A stretch of DNA of 64,000 bases. It comes from Ptiloglossa arizonensis (Eukaryota > Arthropoda > Insecta > Hymenoptera > Colletidae). The notes under the pieces were generated by a model. That model worked only from the letters and a program-made list of their open reading frames with translations. It made no database searches and had not been told where the DNA came from. Made by a program: the position numbers and the translations under genes. The stretch covers positions 683,553-747,552 of the forward strand of contig NW_027478457.1 in NCBI RefSeq assembly GCF_051014685.1. The letters are read 5' to 3'. Below, piece after piece: positions 26,401 through 40,554 of this stretch; the first letter of the stretch is position 1; each line of letters begins with the position of its first letter.

Positions 26401-29400
26401 TCCCTATGCCATTCCGGTTAAGCGTTTGGAGCAGCAGAATTGCGAAAAAATTGTTGTCCTCTCAACCATTTCTTAGCTTCAAACTCCCATATATCGCGAA
26501 AGGATTGACCTAACCCAAAAATTCCTATTGCATCTGAAAGTAGAATCTCGCCCGATTACAACGGTATATGCATTTTTTCCCTAGGCCATTCTGGTTAAGC
26601 GTTTGGAGCAGCAGAATTGCGGAAAAATTTGTTCTCTTCTCAACCATTTCTTAGCTTCAAACTCCCATATCTCGCAAACGGATTGACCTAACCGAAAAAT
26701 TCCCATTGCATATGAAAGTAGAAACTCGCCCGATTACAACGGTATGTGCATTTTTTCCCTAGGCCATTCTGGTTAAGCGTTTGGAGCAGCAGAATTGCGA
26801 AAAATTTATTCTCTTCTCAACCATTTCTTAGCTTCAAACTCCCATATCTCGCGAACGGATTGACCTAACCAAAAAATTCCCATTGCATCTGAAAGTAGAA
26901 ACTCGCCCGATTACAACGGTATGTGCATTTTTTCCCTAGGCCATTCTGGTTAAGCGTTTGGAGCAGCAGAATTGCGAAAAATTTGTTCTCTTCTCAACCA
27001 TTTCTTAGCTTCAAACTCCCATATCTCACAAACGGATTGACCTAGCCCAAAAATTCCCATTGCATCTGAAAGTAGAAACTCGCCCGATTACAACGGTAGG
27101 TGTATTTTTTCCCTATGCCATTCCGGTTAAGCGTTTGGAGCAGCAGAATTGCGAAAAAATTGTTGTCGTCTCAACCATTTCTTAGCTTCAAACTCCCATA
27201 TATCGCGAAAGGATTGACCTAACCCAAAAATTCCTATTGCATCTGAAAGTTGAATCTCGCCCGATTACAACGGTATATGCATTTTTTCCCTAGGCCATTC
27301 TGGTTAAGCGTTTGGAGCAGCAGAATTGCGAAAAATTAATTCTCTTCTCAACCATTTCTTAGCTTCAAACTCCCATATCTCGCGAAAGGATTGACCTAAC
27401 CCAAAAATTCCTATTGCATCTGAAAGTTGAATCTCGCCCGATTACAACTGTATATGCATTTTTTCCCTAGGCCATTCTGGTTAAGCGTTTGGAGCAGCAG
27501 AATTGCGAAAAATTTATTCTCTTCTCAACCAGTTCTTAGCTTCAAACTCCCATATCTCGCGAACGGATTGACCTAACCCAAAAATTCCTATTGCATCTGA
27601 AAGTAGAAACTCGCCCCATTACAAGGGTATGTGTATTTTTTCCCTAGGCCATTCTGGTTAAGCGTTTGGAGCAGCAGAATTGCGAAAAATTTTTTGCGTT
27701 CTCAACCATTTCTTGGCTTCAAACTCCCATATCTCGCGAACGGATTGACCTAACCCAAAAATTCCTGTTGCGTATGAAAGTAGTAACTCGCCCTATTACA
27801 ACGGTATGTGTATTTTTACTCTAGGCCATTATGGTTAAGCGTTTGGTGCAGCAGAATTGCGAAAAATTTTTTGCCTTCTAAACCATTTCTTGGCTTCGTA
27901 ATACCCTATCTCGCGAACGGATTGACTTAACCCTAAAATTCCTATTGCATCTGAAAGTAGAAACTCGCCCGATTACAACGGTATGTGCATTTTCTCCCTA
28001 GGCCATTCTGGTTAAGCGTTTGGAGCAGCAGAAGTGCGAAAAATTTGTTGTCTTCTCAACCATTTCTTGGCTTCAAACTCCCATATCTCGCGAACGGATT
28101 GACCTAACCCAAAAATTCCTATTGCATCTGAACGTAGAAACTCGCCCGATTAGAACGGTATGCGTATTTTGTCCCTTGGCCATTCTGGTTAAGCGATTGG
28201 AGCAGCAGAAGTGCGAAATATTTGTTCTCTTCTCAACCATTTCATGGCTTCAAACTCCCATATATCGCGAAAGGATTGACCTAACCCAAAAATTCCCATT
28301 GCATCTGAAAGTAGAAACTCGCCCGATTACAACGGTATGTGCATTTTTTCCCTAGGCCATTCTGGTTAAGCGTTTGGAGCAGCAGAATTGCGAAAAATTT
28401 TTTGCCTTCTCAACCATTTCTTGGCTTCAACCTCCCATATCTCGCGAACGGATTGACCCAACCCAAAAATTCCTGTTGCGTCTGAAAGTAGAAACTCGCC
28501 CGATTACAACGGTATGTGTATTTTTTCCCTAGGCCATTCTGTTTAAGCGATTGGAGCAGCAGAATTGCGAAAAATTTATTCTCTTCTCAACCATTTCTTA
28601 GCTTCAAACTCCCATATCTAGCGAACGGATTGACCTAACCCAAAAATTCCTATTGCATCTGAAAGTAGAAACTCGCCCCATTACAACGGTATGTGTATTT
28701 TTTCCCTAGGCCATTCTGGTTAAGCTTCTGGAGCAGCAGAATTGCGAAAAATTTTTTGCGTTCTCAACCATTTCTTGGCTTCAAACTCTCATATCTCGCG
28801 AACGGATTGACCTAACCCAAAAATTCCTAATGCATCTGAACGTAGAAACTAGCCCGATTACAACGGTATGCGTATTTTTTCCCTTGGCCATTCTGGTTAA
28901 GCGATTGGAGCAGCAGAAGTGCGAAAAATTTGTTCTCTTCTCAACCATTTCTTGGCTTCAAACTCCCATATATCGCGAAAGGATTGACCTAACCCAAAAA
29001 TTCCTATTGCATCTGAAAGTAGAATCTCGCCCGATTACAACGGTATATGCATTTTTTCCCTAGGCCATTCTGGTTAAGCGTTTGGAGCAGCAGAATTGCG
29101 AAAAATTTGTTCTCTTCTCAACCATTTCTTAGCTTCAAACTCCCATATCTCGCAAACGGATTGACCTAGCCCAAAAATTCCCATTGCATCTGAAAGTAGA
29201 AACTCGCCCGATTACAACGGTAGGTGTATTTTTTCCCTATGCCATTCCGGTTAAGCGTTTGGAGCAGCATAATTGCGAAAAAATTGTTGTCCTCTCAACC
29301 ATTTCTTAGCTTCAAACTCCCATATATCGCGAAAGGATTGACCTAACCCAAAAATTCCTATTGCATCTGAAAGTAGAATCTCGCCCGATTACAACGGTAT

Positions 29401-31365
29401 ATGCATTTTTTCCCTAGGCCATTCTGGTTAAGCGTTTGGAGCAGCAGAATTGCGGAAAAATTTGTTCTCTTCTCAACCATTTCTTAGCTTCAAACTCCCA
29501 TATCTCGCAAACGGATTGACCTAACCCAAAAATTCCCATTGCATCTGAAAGTAGAAACTCGCCCGATTACAACGGTATGTGCATTTTTTCCCTAGGCCAT
29601 TCTGGTTAAGCGTTTGGAGCAGCAGAATTGCGAAAAATTTATTCTCTTCTCAACCATTTCTTAGCTTCAAACTCCCATATCTCGCGAACGGATTGACCTA
29701 ACCCAAAAATTCCCATTGCATCTGAAAGTAGAAACTCGCCAGATTACAAAGGTATGTGCATTTTTTCCCTAGGCCATTCTGGTTAAGCGTTTGGAGCAGC
29801 AGAATTGCGAAAAATTTGTTGTCCTCTCAACCATTTCTTAGCTTCAAACTCCCATATCTCGCGAACGGATTGACCTAAACCAAAAATTCCCATTGCATCT
29901 GAATGTAGAAACTCGCCCCATTACAACGGTATGTGTATTTTTTCCCTAGGCCGTTCTTGTTAAGCGTTTGGAGCAGCAGAATTGCGAAAAATTTTCTGCC
30001 TTCTCAACCATTTCTTGGCTTCAAACTCCCATATCTCGCGAACGGATTGACCTAACCCAAAAATTCCCATTGCATCTGAAAGTAGAAACTCGCCCGATTA
30101 CAAAGGTATGTGCATTTTTTCCCTAGGCCATTCTGGTTAAGCGTTTGGAGCAGCAGAATTGCGAAAAATTTGTTGTCCTCTCAACCATTTCTTAGCTTCA
30201 AACTCCCATATCTCGCGAACGGATTGACCTAAACCAAAAATTCCCATTGCATCTGAAAGTAGAAACTCGCCCCATTACAACGGTATGTGTATTTTTTCCC
30301 TAGGCCGTTCTTGTTAAGCGTTTGGAGCAGCAGAATTGCGAAAAATTTTCTGCCTTCTCAACCATTTCTTGTCTTCATAATACCCTATCTCGCGAACGGA
30401 TTGACTTAACTCAAAAATTCCTATTGCATCTGAAAGTAGAAACTCGCCCGATTTCAACGGTATGTGCATTTTCTCCCTAGGCCATTCTGGTTAAGCGTTT
30501 GGAGCAGCAGAATTGCGAAAAATTTGTTGTCTTCTCAACCATTTCTTAGATTCAAACTCCCATATATCGCGAACGGATTGACCTAACCCAAAAATTCCTA
30601 TTGCGTCTGAAAGTAGAAACTCGCCCGATTACAACGGTATGCGTATTTTTTCCCTAGGCCATTCTGGTTAAGCGATTGGAGCAGGAGAAGTGCGAAAAAT
30701 TTGTTCTCTTCTCAACCATTTCTTAGCTTCAAAGTCCTATATCTCGCGAACGGATTGACCTAACCCAAAAATTCCTATTGTTTCTGAAAGTAGAAACTTG
30801 CCCGATTACAACGGTATGTGTATTTTTACTCTAGGCCATTATGGTTAAGCGTTTGGAGCAGCAGAGTTGCGAAAAATTTTTTGCCTTCTCAACCATTTCT
30901 TGTCTTCATAATACCCTATCTCGCGAACGGATTGACTTAACTCAAAAATTCCTATTGCATCTGAAAGTAGAAACTCGCCCGATTTCAACGGTATGTGCAT
31001 TTTCTCCCTAGGCCATTCTGGTTAAGCGTTTGGAGCAGCAGAAGTGCGAAAAATTTGTTCTCTTCTCATCCATTTCTTGGCTTCAAACTCCCATATATCG
31101 CGAACGGATTGACCTAACCCAAAAATTCCTATTGCATCTGAAAGTAGAAACTCGCCCAATTACAACGGTATGCGTATTTTTTCCCTTGGCCATTCTGGTT
31201 AAGCGATTGGAGCAGCAGAAGTGCGAAAAATTTGTTCTCTTCTCAACCATTTCTTGGCTTCAAACTCCCATATATCGCGAAAGGATTTCCCTAACCCAAA
31301 AATTCCTATTGCATCTGAAAGTAGAAACTCGCCCGATTACAACGGTATATGCATTTTTTCCCTAG
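23401..31365 (+). repeat. Mosaic with 10-, 16- and 19-monomer spacings
   Basis: Several overlapping offsets link parts of this stretch. 23,418 pairs with 25,187 (10 monomers minus a one-base deletion near 23,959). 25,187-25,500, 25,890-26,230 and 26,230-26,930 pair with segments 2,833 bases later (16 monomers plus one base). The rare ATTAATTCTC at 23,971 recurs at 27,335 (19 monomers plus one base). Segments between matching parts do not match: 25,530-25,890 differs from 28,360-28,720. The stretch is therefore a patchwork, as expected from repeated unequal exchange or conversion. Small local units also occur: a 2-monomer repeat near 29,740-30,449 and a 3-monomer repeat linking 30,371 with 30,902. 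One-base insertions lie near 26,621 and 29,454. Confidence 0.75.
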
Positions 31366-34300
31366 GCCATTCTGGTTAAGCGATTGGAGCAGCAGAAGTG
31401 CGAAAAATTTTTTGTCTTCTCAAACATTTCTTCGCTTCAAACTCCCATATCTCGCGAACGGATTGACCTAACCCAAAAATTCCTATTGCATCTGAAAGTA
31501 GAAACTCGCCCGATTACAACGGTAGGTGTATTTTTTCCCTATGCCATTCTGGTTAAGCGTCTGGAGCAGCAGAAGTCCGAAAAATTTTTTGCCTTCTCGA
31601 TCCATTTCTTGGCTTCAAACTCCCATATCTCGCGAACGGATTGACCTAACCCAAAAATTCCTGTTGCGTATGAAAGTAGAAACTCGCCCGATTACAATGA
31701 TATTTGTATTTTTTCCCTAGGCCATTCTGGTTAAGCGTTTGGAGCAGCAGAATTGCGAAAAATTTCTGGCCTTCTCAACCATTTCTTGGCTTCAAACTCC
31801 CTTATCTAGCGAACGGATTGACCTGACCCAAAAATTGCTATTGCATTTGAAAGTAGAAACTCGCCCGATTACAACGGTATGGGCATTTTTTCCCTAGGCC
31901 ATTCTGGATAAGCGTTTGGAGCAGCAGAAGTGCGAAAAATTTGTTGTCTTGTCAACCATTTCTTAGCTTCAAACTCCCATATCTCGCGAACGGATTGACC
32001 TAACCCAAAAATTCCTATTGCATCTGAAAGTAGAAACTCGCCCGATTACAAAGATATTTGTATTTTTTCCCTTGGCCACTCTGGTTAAGCGTTTGGAGCA
32101 GCAGGATTGCGAAAAATTTTTTGCCTTCTCAACCATTTCTTGGCTTCAAACTCCCATATCTCGCGAACGGATTGACCTAACCCAAAAATTCCTATTGCAT
32201 CTGAAAGTAGAAACTCGCCCGATTACAATGATATTTGTATTTTTTCCCTAGGCCATTCTGGTTAAGCGTTTGGAGCAGCAGAATTGCGAAAAATTTCTGG
32301 CCTTCTCAACCATTTCTTGGCTTCAAACTCCCTTATCTAGCGAACGGATTGACCTGACCCAAAAATTGCTATTGCATTTGAAAGTAGAAACTCGCCCGAT
32401 TACAACGGTATGGGCATTTTTTCCCTAGGCCATTCTGGATAAGCGTTTGGAGCAGCAGAAGTGCGAAAAATTTGTTCTCTTCTCAACCATTTCTTAGCTT
32501 CAATCTCTCATATCTCGCGAACGGATTGACCTAACCCAAAAATTCCTGTTGCGTATGAAAGTAGAAACTCTCCCGATTACAACGGTATGTGTATTTTTTC
32601 CCTAGGCCATTCTGGTTAAGCGATTGGAGCAGCAGAAGTGCGAAAAATTTGTTGTCTTGTCAACCATTTCTTAGCTTCAAAGTCCCATATCTCGCGAACG
32701 GATTGACCTAACCCAAAAATTCCTATTGCATCTGAAAGTAGAAACTCGCCCGATTACAACGGTATGTGTATTTTTCTCCTAGGCCATTCTGGTTAAGCGA
32801 TTAGAGCCGCAGAATTGCGAAAAATTTGTTCTCTTCTCAACCATTTCTTAGCTTCAATCTCTCATATCTCGCGAACGGATTGACCTAACCCAAAAATTCC
32901 TATTGGAATTGAAAGTAGAAACTCGCCCGATTACGACGGTATACGTATTTTTTCCCTAGGCCATTCTGGTTAAGCAATTGGAGCAGCAGAAGTGCAAAAA
33001 ATTTCTTGTCTTCTCAACCATTTCTTCGCTTCAAACTCCCATATCTCGCGAACGGATTGACCTAACCCAAAAATTCCTATTGCATCTGAAAGTAGAAACA
33101 CGCCCGATTACAACGGTAGGTGTATTTTTTCCCTAGGCCATTCTGGTTGAGCGTTTGGAGCAGCAGAATTGCGAAAAATTTTTTGCTTTCTCAACCATTT
33201 CTTGGCTTCAACCTCCCATATCTCGCGAACGGATTGACCCAACCCAAAAATTCCTGTTGCGTCTGAAAGTAGAAACTCGCCCGATTACAACGGTATGTGT
33301 ATTTTCTCCCTATGCCATTCTGGTTAAGCGTCTGGAGCAGCAGAAGTCCGAAAAATTTTTTGCCTTCTCGATCCATTTCTTGGCTTCAAACTCCCATATC
33401 TCGCGAACGGATTGACCTAACCCAAAAATTCCTGTTGCGTATGAAAGTAGAAACTCGCCCGATTACAACGGTATGTGTATTTTTTCCCTAGGCCATTCTG
33501 GTTAAGCGATTGGAGCAGCAGAAGTGCGAAAAATTTGTTGTCTTGTCAACCATTTCTTAGCTTCAAAGTCCCATATCTCGCGAACGGATAGAACTAACCC
33601 AAAAATTCCTATTGCATCTGAAAGTAGAAACTCGCCCGATTACAACGGTATGTGTATTTTTTCCCTAGGCCATTCTGGTTAAGCGTTTGGAGCAGCAGAA
33701 GTGCGAAAAATTTGTTGTCTTGTCAACCATTTCTTAGCTTCAAACTCCCATATCTCGCGAACGGATTGACCTAACCCAAAAATTCCTATTGCATCTGAAA
33801 GTAGAAACTCGCCCGATTACAAAGATATTTGTATTTTTTCCCTTGGCCACTCTGGTTAAGCGTTTGGAGCTGCAGGATTGCGAAAAATTTTTTGCCTTCT
33901 CAACCATTTCTTGGCTTCAAACTCCCATATCTCGCGAACGGATTGACCTAACCCAAAAATTCCTATTGCATCTGAAAGTAGAAACTCGCCCGATTACAAT
34001 GATATTTGTATTTTTTCCCTAGGCCATTCTGGTTAAGCGTTTGGAGCAGCAGAATTGCGAAAAATTTCTGGCCTTCTCAACCATTTCTTGGCTTCAAACT
34101 CCCTTATCTAGCGAACGGATTGACCTGACCCAAAAATTGCTATTGCATTTGAAAGTAGAAACTCGCCCGATTACAACGGTATGGGCATTTTTTCCCTAGG
34201 CCATTCTGGATAAGCGTTTGGAGCAGCAGAAGTGCGAAAAATTTGTTGTCTTGTCAACCATTTCTTAGCTTCAAACTCCCATATCTCGCGAACGGATTGA

Positions 34301-34740
34301 CCTAACCCAAAAATTCCTATTGCATCTGAAAGTAGAAACTCGCCCGATTACAAAGATATTTGTATTTTTTCCCTTGGCCACTCTGGTTAAGCGTTTGGAG
34401 CAGCAGGATTGCGAAAAATTTTTTGCCTTCTCAACCATTTCTTGGCTTCAAACTCCCATATCTCGCGAACGGATTGACCTAACCCAAAAATTCCTATTGC
34501 ATCTGAAAGTAGAAACTCGCCCGATTACAATGATATTTGTATTTTTTCCCTAGGCCATTCTGGTTAAGCGTTTGGAGCAGCAGAATTGCGAAAAATTTCT
34601 GGCCTTCTCAACCATTTCTTGGCTTCAAACTCCCTTATCTAGCGAACGGATTGACCTGACCCAAAAATTGCTATTGCATTTGAAAGTAGAAACTCGCCCG
34701 ATTACAACGGTATGGGCATTTTTTCCCTAGGCCATTCTGG
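31366..34740 (+). repeat. 3-monomer (531-bp) and 10-monomer units
   Basis: A three-monomer unit occurs at about 33,660-34,190 and directly again at 34,191-34,721. A further copy lies near 31,890-32,420. It carries ACAAAGATATTTGTATTTT, CCCTTGGCCACTCTGG, CAGCAGGATTGCG (CTGCAGGATT in the middle copy), ACAATGATATTTG, CTTATCTAGCGAACGG and GGTATGGGCATTTT. The 31,526-31,720 segment recurs at 33,297-33,491, 1,771 bases later. Both carry a one-base insertion, TTCTCGATCC, near 31,599 and 33,369, which shifts the frame. The second is the last net indel in the window. A 61-codon minus-strand open stretch at 33,191-33,376 is a by-product of that frame shift. Confidence 0.85.
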
Positions 34741-37700
34741 ATAAGCGTTTGGAGCAGCAGAAGTGCGAAAAATTTGTTCTCTTCTCAACCATTTCTTAGC
34801 TTCAAACTCTCATATCTCGCGAACGGATTGACCTAACCCAAAAATTCCTGTTGCGTATGAAAGTAGAAACTCTCCCGATTACAACGGTATGTGTATTTTT
34901 TCCCTAGGCCATTCTGGTTAAGCGATTGGAGCAGCAGAAGTGCGAAAAATTTGTTGTCTTGTCAACCATTTCTTAGCTTCAAAGTCCCATATCTCGCGAA
35001 CGGATTGACCTAACCCAAAAATTCCTATTGCATCTGAAAGTAGAAACTCGCCCGATTACAACGGTATGTGTATTTTTTCCCTAGGCCATTCTGGTTAAGC
35101 GTTTGGAGCAGCAGAATTGTGAAAAATTTGTTGTCTTGTCAACCATTTCTTAGCTTCAAACTCCCATATCTCGCGAACGGATTGACCTAACTCAAAAATT
35201 CCTATTGCATCTGAAAGTAGAAACTCGCCCGATTACAACGGTATGTGTATTTTTTCCCTAGGCCATTCTGGTTAAGCGTTTGGAGCAGCAGAAGTGTGAA
35301 AAATTTGTTGTCTTGTCAACCATTTCTTAGCTTCAAACACCCATATCTCGCGAACGGATTGACCTAACTCAAAAATTCCTATTGCATCTGAAAGTAGAAA
35401 CTCGCCCGATTACAACGGTATGTGTATTTTTCTCCTAGGCCATTCTGGTTAAGCGATTAGAGCCGCAGAATTGCGAAAAATGTGTTCTCTTCTCAACCAT
35501 TTCTTAGCTTCAATCTCTCATATCTCGCGAACGGATTGACCTAACCCAAAAATTCCTATTGGAATTGAAAGTAGAAACTCGCCCGATTACAACGGTATAC
35601 GTATTTTTTCCCTAGGCCATTCTGGGTAAGCAATTGGAGCAGCAGAAGTGCAAAAAATTTCTTGTCTTCTCAACCATTTCTTCGCTTCAAACTCCCATAT
35701 CTCGCGAACGGATTGACCTAACCCAAAAATTCCTATTGCATCTGAAAGTAGAAACACGCCCGATTACAACGGTAGGTGTATTTTTTCCCTATGCCATTCT
35801 GGTTAAGCGTTTGGAGCAGCAGATTTGCGAAAAATTTGTTGTCTTCTCAACCATTTCTTAGCTTCAAACTCCCATGTATCGCGAACGGATTGACCTAACC
35901 CAAAAATTCCTATTGCATCTGAAAGTAGAAACTCGCCCGATTACAATGCTATGTGTATTTTTTCCCTAGGCCATTCTGGTTAAGCGTTTGGAGCAGCAGA
36001 ATTGCGAAAAATTTTTTGCCTTCTCAACCATTTCTTGGCTTCAAACTCCCATATCTCGCTAATGGATTGACCTAACCCAAAAATTCCAATTGCATCTGAA
36101 AGTAGAAGCTCGCTCGTTTACAATGGTATGTGTATTTTTTCCCTAGGCCATTCTGGTTGAGCGTTTGGAGCAGCAGAATTGCGAAAAATTTTTTGCGTTC
36201 TCAACCATTTCTTGGCTTCAACCTCCCATATCTCGCGAACGGATTGACCCAACCCAAAAATTCCTGTTGCGTCTGAAAGTAGAAACTCGCCCGATTACAA
36301 CGGTATGTGTATTTTCTCCCTATGCCATTCTGGTTAAGCGACTGGAGCAGCAGAATTGCGAAAAATTTGTTCTCTTCTCAACCATTTCTTAGCTTCAAAC
36401 TCCTATATCTCGCGAACGGATTGACCTAACCCAAAAATTCCTGTTGCGTATGAAAGTAGAAACTCGCCCGATTACAACGGTATGTGAATTTTTCTCCTAG
36501 GCCATTCTGGTTAAGCGATTAGAGCCGCAGAAGTGTGAAAAATTTGTTGTCTTGTCAACCATTTCTTAGCTTCAAACTCCCATATCTCGCGAACGGATTG
36601 ACCTAACTCAAAAATTCCTATTGCATCTGAAAGTAGAAAATCGCCCGATTACAACGGTATGTGAATTTTTCTCCTAGGCCATTCTGGTTAAGCGATTAGA
36701 GCCGCAGAATTGCGAAAAATTTGTTCTCTTCTCAACCATTTCTTATCTTCAAACTCCCATATCTCGCGAACGGATTGACTTAACCCAAAAATTCCTATTG
36801 CATCTGAAAGTAGAAACTCGCCCGATTACAACGGCATTTGTATTTTTCTCCTAGGCCATTCTGGTTAAGCGTATGGAGCAGCAGAAGTGCGAAAAATTTG
36901 TTGTCTTGTCAACCATTTCTTAGCTTCAAAGTCCCATATCTCGCGAACGGATTGACCTAACCCAAAAATTCCTATTGCATCTGAAAGTAGAAACTCGCCC
37001 GATTACAACGGTATGTGTATTTTTTCCCTAGGCCATTCTGGTTAAGCGTTTGGAGCAGCAGAAGTGTGAAAAATTTGTTGTCTTGTCAACCATTTCTTAG
37101 CTTCAAACACCCATATCTCGCGAACGGATTGACCTAACTCAAAAATTCCTATTGCATCTGAAAGTAGAAACTCGCCCGATTACAACGGTATGTGAATTTT
37201 TCTCCTAGGCCATTCTGGTTAAGCGATTGGAGCAGCAGAAGTGCGAAAAATTTGTTGTCTTGTCAACCATTTCTTAGCTTCAAAGTCCCATATCTCGCGA
37301 ACGGATTGACCTAACCCAAAAATTCCTATTGCATCTGAAAGTAGAAACTCGCCCGATTACAACGGTATGTGTATTTTTTCCCTAGGCCATTCTGGTTAAG
37401 CGTTTGGAGCAGCAGAAGTGTGAAAAATTTGTTGTCTTGTCAACCATTTCTTAGCTTCAAACTCCCATATCTCGCGAACGGATTGACCTAACCCAAAAAT
37501 TCCTATTGCATCTGAAAGTAGAAACACGCCCGATTACAACGGTAGGTGTATTTTTTCCCTATGCCATTCTGGTTAAGCGTTTGGAGCAGCAGATTTGCGA
37601 AAAATTTGTTGTCTTCTCAACCATTTCTTAGCTTCAAACTCCCATGTATCGCGAACGGATTGACCTAACCCAAAAATTCCTATTGCATCTGAAAGTAGAA

Positions 37701-40554
37701 ACTCGCCCGATTACAACGGTATGTGTATTTTTTCCCTATGCCATTCTGGTTAAGCGTATGGAGTAGCAGAATTGCAAAAAATTTTTTGCCTTCTCAACCA
37801 TTTCTTGGCTTCAAACTCCCATATCTCGCGAACGGATTGACCTAACCCAAAAATTCCTATTGCATCTGAAAGTAGAAACTCGCCCGATTACAATGCTATG
37901 TGTATTTTTTCCCTAGGCCATTCTGGTTAAGCGTTTGGAGCAGCAGAATTGCGAAAAATTTTTTGCCTTCTCAACCATTTCTTGGCTTCAAACTCCCATA
38001 TCTCGCTAATGGATTGACCTAACCCAAAAATTCCAATTGCATCTGAAAGTAGAAGCTCGCTCGTTTACAATGGTATGTGTATTTTTTCCCTAGGCCATTC
38101 TGGTTGAGCGTTTGGAGCAGCAGAATTGCGAAAAATTTTTTGCGTTCTCAACCATTTCTTGGCTTCAACCTCCCATATCTCGCGAACGGATTGACCCAAC
38201 CCAAAAATTCCTGTTGCGTCTGAAAGTAGAAACTCGCCCGATTACAACGGTATGTGTATTTTCTCCCTATGCCATTCTGGTTAAGCGACTGGAGCAGCAG
38301 AATTGCGAAAAATTTGTTCTCTTCTCAACCATTTCTTAGCTTCAAACTCCTATATCTCGCGAACGGATTGACCTAACCCAAAAATTCCTGTTGCGTATGA
38401 AAGTAGAAACTCGCCCGATTACAACGTTATGTGAATTTTTCTCCTAGGCCATTCTGGTTAAGCGATTAGAGCCGCAGAAGTGTGAAAAATTTGTTGTCTT
38501 GTCAACCATTTCTTAGCTTCAAACTCCCATATCTCGCCAACGGATTGACCTAACTCAAAAATTCCTATTGCATCTGAAAGTAGAAAATCGCCCGATTACA
38601 ACCGTATGTGAATTTTTCTCCTAGGCCATTCTGGTTAAGCGATTAGAGCCGCAGAATTGCGAAAAATTTGTTCTCTTCTCAACCATTTCTTATCTTCAAA
38701 CTCCCATATCTCGCGAACGGATTGACTTAACCCAAAAATTCCTATTGCATCTGAAAGTAGAAACTCGCCCGATTACAATGCTATGTGTATTTTTTCCCTA
38801 GGCCATTCTGGTTAAGCGTTTGGAGCAGCAGAATTGCGAAAAATTTTTTGCCTTCTCAACCATTTCTTGGCTTCAAACTCCCATATCTCGCTAATGGATT
38901 GACCTAATCCAAAAATTCCAATTGCATCTGAAAGTAGAAGCTCGCTCGTTTACAATGGTATGTGTATTTTTTCCCTAGGCCATTCTGGTTGAGCGTTTGG
39001 AGCAGCAGAATTGCGAAAAATTTTTTGCGTTCTCAACCATTTCTTGGCTTCAACCTCCCATATCTCGCGAACGGATTGACCTAACCCAAAAATTCCTATT
39101 GCATCTGAAAGTAGAAACTCGCCCGATTACAACGGTATGTGTATTTTTTCCCTAGGCCATTCTGGTTAAGCGTTTGGAGCAGCAGAAGTGTGAAAAATTT
39201 GTTGTCTTGTCAACCATTTCTTAGCTTCAAACACCCATATCTCGCGAACGGATTGACCTAACTCAAAAATTCCTATTGCATCTGAAAGTAGAAACTCGCC
39301 CGATTACAACGGTATGTGTATTTTTCTCCTAGGCCATTCTGGTTAAGCGATTAGAGCCGCAGAATTGCGAAAAATTTGTTCTCTTCTCAACCATTTCTTA
39401 GCTTCAATCTCTCATATCTCGCGAACGGATTGACCTAACCCAAAAATTCCTATTGGAATTGAAAGTAGAAACTCGCCCGATTACAACGGTATACGTATTT
39501 TTTCCCTAGGCCATTCTGGGTAAGCAATTGGAGCAGCAGAAGTGCAAAAAATTTCTTGTCTTCTCAACCATTTCTTCGCTTCAAACTCCCATATCTCGCG
39601 AACGGATTGACCTAACCCAAAAATTCCTATTGCATCTGAAAGTAGAAACACGCCCGATTACAACGGTAGGTGTATTTTTTCCCTATGCCATTCTGGTTAA
39701 GCGTTTGGAGCAGCAGATTTGCGAAAAATTTGTTGTCTTCTCAACCATTTCTTAGCTTCAAACTCCCATGTATCGCGAACGGATTGACCTAACCCAAAAA
39801 TTCCTATTGCATCTGAAAGTAGAAACTCGCCCGATTACAATGCTATGTGTATTTTTTCCCTAGGCCATTCTGGTTAAGCGTTTGGAGCAGCAGAATTGCG
39901 AAAAATTTTTTGCCTTCTCAACCATTTCTTGGCTTCAAACTCCCATATCTCGCTAATGGATTGACCTAACCCAAAAATTCCAATTGCATCTGAAAGTAGA
40001 AGCTCGCTCGTTTACAATGGTATGTGTATTTTTTCCCTAGGCCATTCTGGTTGAGCGTTTGGAGCAGCAGAATTGCGAAAAATTTTTTGCGTTCTCAACC
40101 ATTTCTTGGCTTCAACCTCCCATATCTCGCGAACGGATTGACCCAACCCAAAAATTCCTGTTGCGTCTGAAAGTAGAAACTCGCCCGATTACAACGGTAT
40201 GTGTATTTTCTCCCTATGCCATTCTGGTTAAGCGACTGGAGCAGCAGAATTGCGAAAAATTTGTTCTCTTCTCAACCATTTCTTAGCTTCAAACTCCTAT
40301 ATCTCGCGAACGGATTGACCTAACCCAAAAATTCCTGTTGCGTATGAAAGTAGAAACTCGCCCGATTACAACGGTATGTGAATTTTTCTCCTAGGCCATT
40401 CTGGTTAAGCGATTAGAGCCGCAGAAGTGTGAAAAATTTGTTGTCTTGTCATCCATTTCTTAGCTTCAAACTCCCATATCTCGCGAACGGATTGACCTAA
40501 CTCAAAAATTCCTATTGCATCTGAAAGTAGAAAATCGCCCGATTACAACGGTAT
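34741..40554 (+). repeat. 11- and 22-monomer higher-order units
   Basis: About 35,190-37,480 recurs at 39,084-41,374 at an offset of 3,894 bases (22 monomers). The ACAATGCTATGTG variant occurs at 35,943, 37,890, 38,775 and 39,837. The block around 36,165 recurs at 38,112 and 40,059, each 1,947 bases (11 monomers) apart. Typical variants here are GATTAGAGCCGCAG, GTATGTGAATTTTTCTCC, AAGTGTGAAAAATTTG and TCGCTAATGG. Repeat-frame open stretches of 75 codons recur with the blocks and start at TTG, not ATG. No other feature is seen. Confidence 0.85.

Noticed and set aside
33191..33376. Minus-strand open stretch of 61 codons
   Set aside because: It lies entirely within two satellite monomers and exists because of a one-base insertion near 33,369. 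It is not related to any protein I recognise.
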